Counted from the stretch's first letter, positions 8,378-17,818 are shown. The stretch is 64,000 nt of DNA from JAEVLT01 sp050496765 (GCF_050496765.1 NZ_JBNWEO010000014.1:62001-126000), one strand, 5' to 3'. Numbers and translations are program-made. Notes: generated from the sequence alone by a model not told the origin.

Positions 8378-10315
8378 TTATTGCTCAGTATTCCCATAAT
8401 GGTAATTCCCGCGGTTTACCGGGGTAAATCCTTTTGGCGTATAAAAGCGCAATAAGTCTTCGTTTACAACCTTATCGGAAATGGAAAGTTTTTGTTCGAC
8501 AATTTGACTGTCTTTATCTGCCTCGGCTTTTTTCTCCTCCCCTAACGGCTGCCCGGTAGTAGAATCATAATAAATCCCATTAACAGATGTGATAGTCGGA
8601 CTGACGAAATCGCCATTTCGGAACGGCACAAGCTGACTGTGCTGGTTCGAAAACAGATCGGTTCCAAATTGAATATAATTCTTCGTATCGATCCCGAGCA
8701 AATGGAGCAGGGTTGGCAGAACATCAATCTGACCGCCATACTCATGATTGACTCCTCCTTTAATCCCGGGAACGCGGATAAACAGGGGAACCCGCTGCAA
8801 GCCAGCGCTTTCTAAAGGTGTAACCTCTTTGCCGATAATTTGTGACATTGTTTGATCATTGTCTTTCGAAATCCCGTAATGATCCCCATACAAGATAATA
8901 ATCGAGCGATCATACAGTCCTGATTTTTTCAAATACGCAAACATCTGCTTGACCGCTTCGTCTAAATACCTCGCAGTTTGGAAATACGAATCTACCGTTG
9001 GAACGCCAGTAGTTGCTGGTGCAATGGTTGCATCCTTTGGATCAATTGAAAACGGAAAATGATTCGATACCGTTATAAATTTGGCATAAAATGGTTCCGG
9101 CAAAGATCTAAGCAGTGGAATTGATTGCTGAAAAAATGGCTTATCCATGAGACCGTACTGTGTAAGATCATTCGGATCCATCTGATAGTAACTCGAATCA
9201 AAAAAGTAATCGTATCCTAGAGATTTATACATTTCATGACGATTCCAGAAGCTTCCTGAATTTCCATGGAACACTGCTGACGTATAGCCTTGCTGTCCCA
9301 AAATGGCAGGTGCCGCTTGGTAAGTATTCAAGCTTTTCGTCATAAAGGCGGAACCTTGGGGTAAACCAAACAGCGAATTCTCAAGCATGAATTCGGCATC
9401 CGAGGTTTTACCATGAGATGTTTGATGAAAAAAATGATCAAAATACTGCGTGTTTTTATCTTTTGTCAATGAATTTAAAAATGGCGTGACCTCTTCACCA
9501 TTCAATTTATAGTTAATAAGAAAGTTTTGAAAAGATTCAAGATGAATATAAATGACATTCATGCCTTTAGCGGCACCAAAATAAGCCGGGTTTGGCTCAG
9601 CATAATTCGATTTCGTGTAATTAATCACATCTGTCACATCACTGCTATTCGCCAAAGCTCTTTGAGCAGTTGCTTTTGTGCTTTGCACCGCATCGTAAAT
9701 AGTATAATTGTAGAGCCCCAAATATTTGACAATAAAGTTTTTATCGAAGCCTCTTGTTAATAATTCCGGCCTGGAAATTTCGGCAAGCCCGATAGTAGTG
9801 AATGCAATCGTTAGCGCTAGCGAAAACAGGACGGGAGCTTTATGCCGCACCGATTCATCGGTATTGATTTTGACAAACCGCGCTGCAAGCAGGACAACGA
9901 GCAAAATAAAGTCCAGAAAGAAAAAAAGATCATACGGTTTTAATAAGGGGGCAACACTGCTCCCAACTTCACCAAAGTTTTGCGTCTGCATTAATACTTG
10001 AATCGTAATAAAATCACTAAAAAAACGGTAATACAAAATATTGCTGTACAAAAGTGCGGATAATAGGAAATAAATAACGAGCAGCCAACTATATTTTTTC
10101 CTTGCTTTCGCAAAAAAAGAAAAACCCAAAAAAAACATGGATGATGCCAACGGATTCAAAAACAACAAAAAGTGTTGATATGGGTTTTGAACGCCCAATT
10201 TAAACTGGGTGATTTGTGCGATGTAGGTTTTGATCCAAAGAAGGAGGACGGCTAAAATAAAAAAGCCGATATATCGGTTAAGGAACTGGCGACCTCTAAA
10301 GATTAAATCTTTCAT
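8378..10315 (-). CDS. ltaS: LTA synthase family protein (glycerol phosphate transferase)
   Basis: The 645-residue polytopic protein has about five N-terminal membrane helices (residues 15-185) and an extracellular sulfatase-fold domain. It should polymerise glycerol phosphate from phosphatidylglycerol into lipoteichoic acid, or act as an LTA primase or paralogue. The catalytic threonine is T304 in HGKTSDAEFM. E260 in IYIHLESFQ and the YGDHYG motif bind the metal. Length equals that of Bacillus LtaS (about 649). Bacillus species carry several paralogues (YfnI, YqgS, YvgJ) that cannot be separated by eye. The RBS AGAGAGG precedes ATG. It is monocistronic and divergent from the next gene. Confidence 0.9.
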   Translation of the reverse strand: MKDLIFRGRQFLNRYIGFFILAVLLLWIKTYIAQITQFKLGVQNPYQHFLLFLNPLASSMFFLGFSFFAKARKKYSWLLVIYFLLSALLYSNILYYRFFSDFITIQVLMQTQNFGEVGSSVAPLLKPYDLFFFLDFILLVVLLAARFVKINTDESVRHKAPVLFSLALTIAFTTIGLAEISRPELLTRGFDKNFIVKYLGLYNYTIYDAVQSTKATAQRALANSSDVTDVINYTKSNYAEPNPAYFGAAKGMNVIYIHLESFQNFLINYKLNGEEVTPFLNSLTKDKNTQYFDHFFHQTSHGKTSDAEFMLENSLFGLPQGSAFMTKSLNTYQAAPAILGQQGYTSAVFHGNSGSFWNRHEMYKSLGYDYFFDSSYYQMDPNDLTQYGLMDKPFFQQSIPLLRSLPEPFYAKFITVSNHFPFSIDPKDATIAPATTGVPTVDSYFQTARYLDEAVKQMFAYLKKSGLYDRSIIILYGDHYGISKDNDQTMSQIIGKEVTPLESAGLQRVPLFIRVPGIKGGVNHEYGGQIDVLPTLLHLLGIDTKNYIQFGTDLFSNQHSQLVPFRNGDFVSPTITSVNGIYYDSTTGQPLGEEKKAEADKDSQIVEQKLSISDKVVNEDLLRFYTPKGFTPVNRGNYHYGNTEQ

Positions 10316-10424
10316 TACTGTACCTCTCTTTGCCTTTTACTCTCCTCTTACACTATCTTACCAATTAATGATAAACAAGAAAAGCAGAAAACTTCAATGA
10401 TTCTCTTTCAACCTGCGTTTGCTA

Positions 10425-10453
10425 TTGATAAACTGTACATAAAGATGTACATA
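10425..10453 (+). promoter_or_regulatory. Promoter with perfect palindromic operator for the hydroxyacid dehydrogenase
   Basis: TTGATA (10425-10430), a 17-bp spacer and TACATA (10448-10453) form a plausible sigma-A promoter. A perfect inverted repeat TGTACAT-AAAG-ATGTACA (10434-10451) fills the spacer and covers most of the -10 box, the usual position of a repressor site. Confidence 0.6.
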
Positions 10454-10489
10454 CTGGTTTTCAATCGGTTTGGAAAGGAGATCGTACAT

Positions 10490-11440
10490 TTGAAAAAACA
10501 ACCAAATATCCTCGTCTACCATCCTAGGGATTCGGCCATTTACGCTGAGGCGATCCACAATAGCGGGTATAAATCCGTCCGCGCCGCCCAGACGCCAAAC
10601 GAAGCAGAAAAATGTTTACCGGGAACGGAAGTGATTTTAGGGTGGAAATTTCCAACACATCTTCTAAAAAGTCCAATCGCATCCTCTGTTCGCTGGTTCC
10701 AATCGACGGGTGCCGGTGTCGATGATTTCGTTGCAGATCAATCGATTCCCGAAGAAATCAACTTAACACGGATTGTCGGCCAATTTGGCAGCCCAATTGC
10801 CGAATATGTTTTTGCCTTTTTGTTATACATTACAAAAGACATCGGCCGCATGCGGGAGTTACAGCAAAAAAGAATCTGGGATTCCTTTATTCCCGGTTCG
10901 CTCGCAGGCAAAACCCTTGGTGTCGCCGGAATCGGTTCGATTGGAGCAGAAATTGTTCGAAAAGCTCGAGCATTTGATCTAAATGTTTATGGATTGAGTG
11001 CGAGCGGCAAACAGGCTGCCATCGTCGATCAGCATTTTCACCCGAATCTATGGAAGGAATTTGTAAAGGAACTTGACTATTTAGTTTTAACTCTCCCATT
11101 AACAACCGAAACAAGGCACGTCATTAACCGGGATCTACTTCGTTCCATGAAAGCAGATGCCTGCATTGTCAATGTTGGCCGTGGCGCATTGATAAATGAA
11201 ACCGATCTGTTTACCGTCATGAATGAGGGATATCTCAAGGCAGCTGTTCTCGATGTATTTGAAAAAGAACCGTTGAAAAAGGATCACCCTTTCTATTCGC
11301 TGCCATCTATCTACTTGACCCCGCATTTATCGGGACCAAGCACTGTGGATGGAGTCAGCCAGTTTTTTCTCGACAACTTGGAACGATTTTTAAACGGTGA
11401 GCCTCTCTACGGGATGGTTGATCGTAACCTTGGTTATTAA
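10490..11440 (+). CDS. D-2-hydroxyacid dehydrogenase (NAD(P)-dependent)
   Basis: This 316-residue oxidoreductase of the D-isomer-specific 2-hydroxyacid dehydrogenase family interconverts 2-oxoacids and D-2-hydroxyacids. The Rossmann motif is GVAGIGSIGAEI near residue 140. The substrate arginine lies in VNVGRGALI, the glutamate in VFEKEPL, and the catalytic histidine in LTPHLSGPS. The TTG at 10490 is preferred because AAAGGAG lies 9 nt upstream. An ATG 93 bp further upstream would read through the promoter and operator. The exact substrate is unknown. The gene stands alone between its operator-bearing promoter and a terminator. Confidence 0.87.
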   Translation: MKKQPNILVYHPRDSAIYAEAIHNSGYKSVRAAQTPNEAEKCLPGTEVILGWKFPTHLLKSPIASSVRWFQSTGAGVDDFVADQSIPEEINLTRIVGQFGSPIAEYVFAFLLYITKDIGRMRELQQKRIWDSFIPGSLAGKTLGVAGIGSIGAEIVRKARAFDLNVYGLSASGKQAAIVDQHFHPNLWKEFVKELDYLVLTLPLTTETRHVINRDLLRSMKADACIVNVGRGALINETDLFTVMNEGYLKAAVLDVFEKEPLKKDHPFYSLPSIYLTPHLSGPSTVDGVSQFFLDNLERFLNGEPLYGMVDRNLGY

Positions 11441-11477
11441 AAAAAGCTTGGAGACACTGCTGTCTTCAAGCTTTTTT
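11441..11477. terminator. Bidirectional terminator
   Basis: AAAAAGCTTGGAGACA (11441-11456) pairs with TGTCTTCAAGCTTTTT (11461-11477, one bulge) with a 4-nt loop. A and T runs on both sides serve the two convergent genes. Confidence 0.85.
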
Positions 11478-11508
11478 AGATAATATGAACCTTATTTCCT
11501 GCCGCTTA

Positions 11509-12435
11509 TTACGGAACCATATTCCCTGCTGCTTTGTAAATTTGATACCACTCTTCACGTGTTAACGGAATTTCTGAACCTTTGCATGCGTCCTGCAGTC
11601 GGCTCGGCTTCGTTGTGCCGGTTACAACTTGAATATTGGCCGGATGACGAGTAATCCATGCCGTTGCAATTGCCGTTGCAGTCACTTCATATTTTTTCGC
11701 AAGGGTGTTGATAACTTCATTTAATTCTGGGAAGTTGTCCGTATCCCCCAAGAAGACACCTTTGAAAAAGCCATGCTGGAATGGAGACCATGCTTGGATT
11801 GTCATATCATGAAGACGGCAATATTCCAGTATACTGCTATCGCGGTTGATTGACTGGTCCATCTGCATGTTGAGTGCAATGCCTGAATCAATCATTGGTG
11901 TATGGGCAATGCTAAACTGCAGCTGGTTGACAACCAATTTTTGCGGGACATACTTTTTCAATAATTCAATTTGCGTTGGGTTGAAATTGGAGACGCCAAA
12001 GTAGTTGACTTTTCCACTTGATCGCAATTCCTCAAATGCTTCCGCCACTTCCGCCGGTTCCATCAATGGATCGGGGCGGTGCAGAAGGAGAATGTCTAAA
12101 TAATCCGTTTTCAATCGCTTTAAAATACCGTCTACGGACTTTAGAATATGTTCTTTTGAAAAATCATAATAATTTTCCTTCGCCCGGATACCGCATTTGC
12201 TTTGCAGGATCATTTTTTCCCGAATGCTTGCATTCATTTGAATTGCATCTGCGAAAATTTCCTCACATGTACCTGCCCCGTAGATGTCTGCGTGATCGAA
12301 AAAATTAACTCCCTCATCCATTGCCGTACGAATAAGCGTTTCGGCGTCTTTTAAAGAAAGCTCTTTCAGCCGCATGTTTCCCATGACAATGTTAGACGCT
12401 TTCAAATCGGTATTTGCAATCTGTATGTACTTCAT
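11509..12435 (-). CDS. Aldo/keto reductase
   Basis: This 308-residue cytosolic NADPH-dependent oxidoreductase has a TIM-barrel fold. The catalytic tetrad is visible: Asp in FFDHADIYG with the tyrosine three residues later, Lys in ILQSKCGI and His in LLLHRPDPL. The NADPH-binding end has GTTKPSRLQDA near residue 280. It belongs to the group of E. coli YdhF-like reductases; the natural substrate is unknown. The ATG at 12435 is 9 nt behind AAAGGAGG, while the TTG nine bases earlier directly abuts the Shine-Dalgarno sequence. Confidence 0.88.
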   Translation of the reverse strand: MKYIQIANTDLKASNIVMGNMRLKELSLKDAETLIRTAMDEGVNFFDHADIYGAGTCEEIFADAIQMNASIREKMILQSKCGIRAKENYYDFSKEHILKSVDGILKRLKTDYLDILLLHRPDPLMEPAEVAEAFEELRSSGKVNYFGVSNFNPTQIELLKKYVPQKLVVNQLQFSIAHTPMIDSGIALNMQMDQSINRDSSILEYCRLHDMTIQAWSPFQHGFFKGVFLGDTDNFPELNEVINTLAKKYEVTATAIATAWITRHPANIQVVTGTTKPSRLQDACKGSEIPLTREEWYQIYKAAGNMVP

Positions 12436-12668
12436 CTTGGACAACCTCCTTTAATTGATGACTCTTCTATTGTAGCATTTATTTCATAATGAACGAACAA
12501 AAACGCATCCAAAATGATGAAAATTAAATAATTCCTACTTGATTAACAAGAATAGTTTTTATACTAATGATGAAAACTTATTGCTCCCGCTTCGCTTTTC
12601 AGCATAAATCTCTTTCTTAGCGAATAATCGCAGCATATAATAATCGCTTTACTATGGATAATAACTGC

Positions 12669-12699
12669 AAAAAGGAAGCCGAAATGTGGCTTCCTTTTT
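12669..12699 (-). terminator. Intrinsic terminator of the BCCT transporter gene
   Basis: AAAAAGGAAGCC (12669-12680) pairs perfectly with GGCTTCCTTTTT (12688-12699) with a 7-nt loop, 10 bp after the stop codon. Confidence 0.85.
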
Positions 12700-12709
12700 G
12701 TGTTGACAA

Positions 12710-14230
12710 TTATTTTTCTGGGAGAAGCCGTTCGTCTTTAAAAGATTTCAATAATGAGACAACGATCAGCAGCATGACAACGGTAAACGGCAGTGCAGCG
12801 ATAATCGACGCCCGCTGCAATGCTTCCAGCCCGCCGGTCCAAAGAAGCAGTGCGGCTGAAGCCGACTGGATAATACCCCAAATAAACTTCACTCGGTTTG
12901 GCGGATTGAGACTTCCATTTGTCGTCTGCATTCCGAGCACAAAGGTGGCTGAATCAGCAGAAGTAATAAAGAAAGTGCTGATTAGAAAAATCGCTAGCAA
13001 CGAAAGCACTGTAGAAAGCGGAAAGTTTTCCAGTACTGAAAACAGCGCCACCTCGCTTCCACTCGTATTAATGACATCCATGATGGCCTTATTTTTAAAA
13101 TATTCAAGATAAATTCCTGTCCCTCCAAAAACCGAGAACCAAAGTGCGCCAAAAATCGTCGGAACAAGAAGAACTCCGATGACAAACTCACGAATGGTTC
13201 TCCCTTTGGAAATTCGTGCAATAAACGTTCCAACAAACGGTGCCCAGGCTATCCACCATGCCCAATAGAAAATCGTCCAGCTTTGAAACCATTCCATCTC
13301 TTTACCAAATGGACTCAACTTGAAACTCATAGATGGAAGGTTTTGAAGATATGAGCCGATCGATGTTGTAAACAAATTCATAATAAAGTTTGTCGGACCA
13401 ACAAAAAGTAAAAAAAGCATAATGGCAAGAGCAAGCACAATATTTAAATTGCTCAAATATTTGATTCCTTTGTTTAATCCTGTTTGCGCAGATAACATAA
13501 ACAGTACCGTCACAATGGCAATGATGATCAGTTGAGTAGGAAAAGAATTGCTGATTCCACTAAACATATGGGAAAGCCCTCCACTGATTTGAATTGCACC
13601 AAGTCCAAGTGAGGTAGCCACGCCAAACACGGTCGCAAACACAGCAATGAAATCAACAATTGTCCCCAATACCCCATCAACCTTATTTCCGAAAATGGGT
13701 CTTAATAAGGAACTGATGACACCTGCCTGTCCTTTTCGAAATTGGAAATAGGCGAGCGCAAGACCAATAACCGTGTAAATGGCCCAAGGGTGCAAACCCC
13801 AGTGAAAGAAAGAATAGCGGATAGCTGCTCTGCCGGCTTCAGCTGTTTGCCCTTTCATGTAAGGCGGATTATAATAGTGATTCAATGGTTCGGCAACACC
13901 CCAAAATACGAGTCCTATTCCCATCCCGGCACTAAACAGCATCGCAAACCATGTTAAATAGCCAAAATCTGGACGGTCACTGTCTTTGCCGAGCCTGATA
14001 TTTCCGTATTTCGTAAAAATCAAAAGAAGTGCAAACAGCAAAAAAATGGAAGCTGACAACAAGTAAAACCATCCAAACTTATCCAAGATCATTCCTTGTA
14101 AAATGGTTGTTACTCGATCAAGATTCGCTTTTGGCAATATGCTTTTTGGAATTAAACCCCAAATAATAAACAGTCCAGTCACAACCACTGAAACAAAAAA
14201 CACGGGTGTTAATTTTTTCATTTTAGTCAC
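12710..14230 (-). CDS. BCCT-family betaine/choline/carnitine transporter
   Basis: The protein has about 506 residues and 12 membrane helices. It belongs to the secondary transporters that take up trimethylammonium osmolytes with Na+ or H+. Family motifs are GMGIGLVFWGVAEP near residue 90 and the tryptophan-rich signature FYWAWWIAWAPFVG near residue 310, followed by RISKGRTIREF. The GTG at 14230 is chosen because GGAGGG lies 5 nt upstream; an ATG at 14221 is the alternative. Uptake of glycine betaine for osmoprotection (OpuD-like) is the likely role. It is monocistronic. Confidence 0.88.
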   Translation of the reverse strand: MTKMKKLTPVFFVSVVVTGLFIIWGLIPKSILPKANLDRVTTILQGMILDKFGWFYLLSASIFLLFALLLIFTKYGNIRLGKDSDRPDFGYLTWFAMLFSAGMGIGLVFWGVAEPLNHYYNPPYMKGQTAEAGRAAIRYSFFHWGLHPWAIYTVIGLALAYFQFRKGQAGVISSLLRPIFGNKVDGVLGTIVDFIAVFATVFGVATSLGLGAIQISGGLSHMFSGISNSFPTQLIIIAIVTVLFMLSAQTGLNKGIKYLSNLNIVLALAIMLFLLFVGPTNFIMNLFTTSIGSYLQNLPSMSFKLSPFGKEMEWFQSWTIFYWAWWIAWAPFVGTFIARISKGRTIREFVIGVLLVPTIFGALWFSVFGGTGIYLEYFKNKAIMDVINTSGSEVALFSVLENFPLSTVLSLLAIFLISTFFITSADSATFVLGMQTTNGSLNPPNRVKFIWGIIQSASAALLLWTGGLEALQRASIIAALPFTVVMLLIVVSLLKSFKDERLLPEK

Positions 14231-14296
14231 CAAATCCCTCCAATTATAGTACAATTGTTTCCTTTTCCTTTTATTTTATCCAAGGAAATCCGCCCT

Positions 14297-14379
14297 ATCG
14301 AAAGTCGCCAAAGATTATCATACCAGAAAAATAAGGTTATTGACAACCCATTTAAGAAACACAGGTTGTCACTTTCGAT
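14297..14379 (-). promoter_or_regulatory. BCCT gene promoter framed by inverted repeats
   Basis: On the minus strand TTGTCA (14341-14346), 18 bp, then TATGAT (14317-14322, preceded by TGG) form a sigma-A promoter about 80 bp before the start. ATCGAAAGT (14297-14305) and ACTTTCGAT (14371-14379) are a perfect 9-bp inverted repeat flanking the promoter. A second pair, TGACAACC (14341-14348) and GGTTGTCA (14364-14371), overlaps the -35. This suggests operator half-sites or a looped complex. Confidence 0.5.
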
Positions 14380-14396
14380 TCTTTTTAAAATGCAAA

Positions 14397-14508
14397 AAGC
14401 GAACCTTCCGATTCCTTCGAAAGGTCGCTTGAAAGCTATTGATATGGCAAGTATTCCGGCAGAGGAACATTGAATTAAAAAAGCCGCCCTGGAAAAGAGC
14501 AGCTTTTT
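14397..14508 (-). terminator. Two tandem hairpins ending the RND exporter transcript
   Basis: The hairpin at 14477-14508 (AAAAAAGC with GCTTTTT, one internal mismatch) lies 79 bp after the exporter stop. A second hairpin pairs 14397-14407 with 14421-14430 (AAGCGACCTT/AAGGTTCGCTT, one bulge) and is followed by TTTTT on the minus strand. The stretch 14231-14586 holds these hairpins and the BCCT promoter but no gene. Confidence 0.6.
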
Positions 14509-14586
14509 CACAAAAAATCCTTCTTTATTTGGTCGGATTACTACATTCCTATAAATGGAATTACTGAAAAGACATGGGTGCTTTGC

Positions 14587-17500
14587 CTAGTCAAACACGT
14601 TCCCATTCCCGATAGACGCCGCCTGATTTGGCCAAGTTTTTTTGCGGAAGAAAGGAGCGGTTCGCTTTGCGTAGAGCCACTTATAGCTGATCGGAATCAT
14701 GACGAGACTGATGAGCGTTGAACTTATGAGACCCCCGGCAACGACAATCCCCAATGTTTGTGAAATAAAGCGATCCGTCCGGGTTGACAACGCAAGCGGA
14801 AGTACGGTTAAAACAGTGGTTAATGCAGTGGTCAAAATTGGGCGAACCCGCGAAATAGTTCCTTGTAATACGGCTTCATCCACCGCTATTCCAACTTTCA
14901 AATTTCGCTCGATTTTATCAACAAGAACAATTCCATTCGTGACAACAATCCCTGTTAGCATCAGTAAACCTACAAATGCAGCAAGATTCCATTCCAGACC
15001 AAAAATAAGCATCCCGAACACCGACCCGATAAATGCAAACGGAATGCAAATCAAGACGGAAAGTGGCGCTTTCCAACCGCGAAAAACAGTGCTGACAATA
15101 AAAATCACAAGCAGTATGGAAAAAAAGAGGGAGATAGCCATTTCGGATACCATTTCATACACTTGCTGCGGCGCCCCTGCAAGAGAAACCTTCACACCCT
15201 CAGGTAGCGGAAGAGTACGCAATGCATTCTTGACTTGTTTGGTCACTTTGCCAATATCTCTTGAAGTAATCGTAGCTGTCACAACTGCAAAAGGTTTCCC
15301 ATCCTTTTCTTCAAGAGCGGATGAACCCGCTGGCGTGAGGGTTGCCAACTGATCAAGCATTACTTTTTGCCCCTCTTGGCTTAAAAATGTCTCCCCGGCC
15401 ATTTGAGAAAAAACATCTTTTTTCAGGCTTCCCTGCTTATCAGAATGAATAACGACAGGGATCAAAGTTTGATTCAATGAAAATGCCGCGCTTTCTCCCT
15501 CAGCAGTGTAGTTTTGAATCCGGTTTAAAACTTCTTCAAGCCGAATCCCATACTTTTCAATTGCTTTCCTATTTAACGTGATTCGGTATTGTGTTTGCTG
15601 TTCTGCCGTATCAGCGGTACCCTCAACAGCAAGACCTGGAATTAATTTCAGCTGGTTCCGAATCGATTGCGCCATTGATTCCAGCGTCTGACTGTCTGAA
15701 CCAGTCAGATTGATTTTTAACTGGGAATCATCGCCGGCAATGCTTAAATTTGAAACCGTGTAGACAGCCTTCGTTGACAATGAATTAAGTTGTTTTTGCA
15801 GGTCTTGCGCAAAAGAATCGATGTCAGTCCCTTTCTTAACCGTTAGAGATAGATTGGCAATATTCGGCTTTTGAATCCAACCTCCTCCAGTATCAAATAC
15901 ATCATCCGATTGAGGAGTAAAATCGGAACCGAGTCCTAAAGAAAATGCGCCTACTTTCGGATTTCCTTTCACTACCTCTTCCAACCGTTTTACTTCTGCA
16001 TCTACTTCTGCCAATGTAGAAGTTTTCGGCAATTCCACTTGAATCCCCAACTGCCCTGTTTTAGTCATCGCCGGTAAAAAATTCACTGGCAAAATTGCTG
16101 CCCCGATGACTGCTACCAAAAACAGACCAAGCAAACCAGCAGCTATTTTCCCTTTATGCTGAAACACAAATGGGAAAATTTTCATTGCAAAGGGCGCCAA
16201 AGGGTCACCAGCTGCAAGCGGTTTTCCCTTCCAAAAAAGGTAGTATAGGGCGGGAACAACAAAGACGGAAACCAATAAAGAAATCACCAATGAGATAACA
16301 ACTGACCAAGCGAAACCCGAAAAAGCGGCGCTTATCATTCCGCCGATCAGCGCGATCGGCAAGTATACCGCAACTGTTGTTGCGGTAGATGAGACAATCG
16401 CTGGAAGCATTTCGCTTGCTGCTGTGGAGATCCACCCGATCCTTGTTTGCCCACCTGTCTCATGCACTTTCCGATTCATATTGTCAAGAATCACGATCGA
16501 GTCATCAACAACTCGGCCCATGGCAACAATCAAGCCGGAAATGGTAAGTATGTTTAAGCTAATCCCCATTGTATTTAAAATACCCGTTGTGGCGAGCAGA
16601 CAAATAGGTAACGATATGGCAATAACAACGGTTGAACGGACTTTTCGGAAAAACACAAAAACGCTGATCATGGCGAAAAAGGAACCGAGCAGTCCTTCCT
16701 TTACAAGACCTTTCAATGCATCATTCACTTGCTCCCCTTGATTAAATAGAACCGAAAGCTGCAAATCTTTATTTTTCAATGCTGGAATTTCGTTCAATTT
16801 GCTCTCAATTCGGCTCGCAACATCTGTGATATTGGATGTCGGTGTCTTTAAAATATCCAGCAGGACACTTGGTTTTCCATCTGTTCTTGATACCGTCTGC
16901 AGATTAACGACCGAGTTCGAAATATCAGCAACTGTCGAAAGTGGAATGGTTTTACCGTCCCTCGTATGAAGAGGCAACTGCAAGAGATCTTGCTGATTGA
17001 TACTCCAACCGCTCACTTGAATCGGAAGCGAACTCTGGTTGTTTGAAACCATCCCCTCTATTTCTGTTGTATGGTTTTCTTTAAGCGAGCGTTTGATATC
17101 TTCGATTGTTAATCCGGCTTTGACCAAATCTGCGGTACGAATGTTGATGGCGTAGCCAGCCGACCCTCCGCCTGTGACGCGAACATCTTGAACACCGGGA
17201 ATGGATTTTATCCTGTTCACTACATCTTCTTGAATGCTGGTGCGGAGCGTGTTTTCCGAAATCGCTGCTGAGCTGCTTATAAGGCTGATTCTCATAATTG
17301 GAAGCGAATGGGTGCTCAAACGTGTCACTTGCGGTTTTGCCACTCCTGATGGCAGTGAAATGCCATTTAAAGCGTTTGTTACCTGTTCCTCGGCCCGCGC
17401 CATATCATACTTCATCGGAAAATTGAGGCGTATTAATGCTCCGCCTGTAAACGAACTCGTTTCTACATCTTGTAGTCCATCTACGACACGGACAGCTTGT

Positions 17501-17712
17501 TGAATTGGCTGCGTTACCCTTAGTTTTACTTGACCAGCTTGGAATTTTTCAGCTCTTACGGCAATGGTTAAGGTCGGATTATTGATTTCTGGCAAGTAAT
17601 CACGCTGTATTTGCCATGCCGCCAATCCACCCCATGCCAAAAGAAGAACAATCATTGTTCCAATCAGAACTGCCCGTTTCATCGTTTCTTCTATTAATCG
17701 ATTCATCGCCAT
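14587..17712 (-). CDS. RND-family efflux transporter (AcrB/SwrC type)
   Basis: This 1041-residue inner-membrane proton antiporter of the HAE1/AcrB type should export hydrophobic compounds or lipopeptides. It has the N-terminal helix (residues 13-32), two large extracytoplasmic loops, and helices 2-6 and 8-12. Typical RND sequences are ITISGLIVAMGRVVDDSIVI near residue 400 (TM4 aspartates in GRVVDDS), PVNFLPAMTKTGQLG and VDEAVLQGTISRVRPILTTA. Size and single-gene layout match Bacillus SwrC (YerP), the surfactin self-resistance exporter. No membrane-fusion partner is adjacent. The start lacks a strong Shine-Dalgarno sequence and lies 4 bp from a palindrome. Confidence 0.88.
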   Translation of the reverse strand: MAMNRLIEETMKRAVLIGTMIVLLLAWGGLAAWQIQRDYLPEINNPTLTIAVRAEKFQAGQVKLRVTQPIQQAVRVVDGLQDVETSSFTGGALIRLNFPMKYDMARAEEQVTNALNGISLPSGVAKPQVTRLSTHSLPIMRISLISSSAAISENTLRTSIQEDVVNRIKSIPGVQDVRVTGGGSAGYAINIRTADLVKAGLTIEDIKRSLKENHTTEIEGMVSNNQSSLPIQVSGWSINQQDLLQLPLHTRDGKTIPLSTVADISNSVVNLQTVSRTDGKPSVLLDILKTPTSNITDVASRIESKLNEIPALKNKDLQLSVLFNQGEQVNDALKGLVKEGLLGSFFAMISVFVFFRKVRSTVVIAISLPICLLATTGILNTMGISLNILTISGLIVAMGRVVDDSIVILDNMNRKVHETGGQTRIGWISTAASEMLPAIVSSTATTVAVYLPIALIGGMISAAFSGFAWSVVISLVISLLVSVFVVPALYYLFWKGKPLAAGDPLAPFAMKIFPFVFQHKGKIAAGLLGLFLVAVIGAAILPVNFLPAMTKTGQLGIQVELPKTSTLAEVDAEVKRLEEVVKGNPKVGAFSLGLGSDFTPQSDDVFDTGGGWIQKPNIANLSLTVKKGTDIDSFAQDLQKQLNSLSTKAVYTVSNLSIAGDDSQLKINLTGSDSQTLESMAQSIRNQLKLIPGLAVEGTADTAEQQTQYRITLNRKAIEKYGIRLEEVLNRIQNYTAEGESAAFSLNQTLIPVVIHSDKQGSLKKDVFSQMAGETFLSQEGQKVMLDQLATLTPAGSSALEEKDGKPFAVVTATITSRDIGKVTKQVKNALRTLPLPEGVKVSLAGAPQQVYEMVSEMAISLFFSILLVIFIVSTVFRGWKAPLSVLICIPFAFIGSVFGMLIFGLEWNLAAFVGLLMLTGIVVTNGIVLVDKIERNLKVGIAVDEAVLQGTISRVRPILTTALTTVLTVLPLALSTRTDRFISQTLGIVVAGGLISSTLISLVMIPISYKWLYAKRTAPFFRKKTWPNQAASIGNGNVFD

Positions 17713-17716
17713 TTTT

Positions 17717-17741
17717 ATTCAGGCAAACTATTTGCCCGAAT
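17717..17741. promoter_or_regulatory. 25-bp palindrome immediately upstream of the RND exporter
   Basis: ATTC-A-GGCAAA-CTA-TTTGCC-C-GAAT is a near-perfect palindrome with one mismatched pair. It sits 4 bp upstream of the start codon. It could be a repressor operator or form an RNA hairpin that hides the translation start. Confidence 0.5.
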
Positions 17742-17773
17742 TCGCTCACCTCGCTTATTAGTGTTTGCTTCAT

Positions 17774-17805
17774 AACAATAGCTACCCATATTGGTAGCTA
17801 TTGTT
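17774..17805 (-). terminator. Hairpin terminator of the phosphoesterase gene
   Basis: AACAATAGCTACC (17774-17786) pairs perfectly over 13 bp with GGTAGCTATTGTT (17793-17805), loop 6 nt, 13 bp after the stop. The T run is short. Confidence 0.7.
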
Positions 17806-17818
17806 TTGTGCAACTAAA

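Noticed and set aside
14227..14511. 94-residue minus-strand frame between the RND exporter and BCCT genes
   Set aside because: It runs through two hairpins, a promoter and the BCCT start region and has no RBS.
14699..15352. 217-residue plus-strand open frame opposite the RND exporter
   Set aside because: It is the antisense shadow of a conserved exporter gene, has no RBS and shows no protein-like motif.
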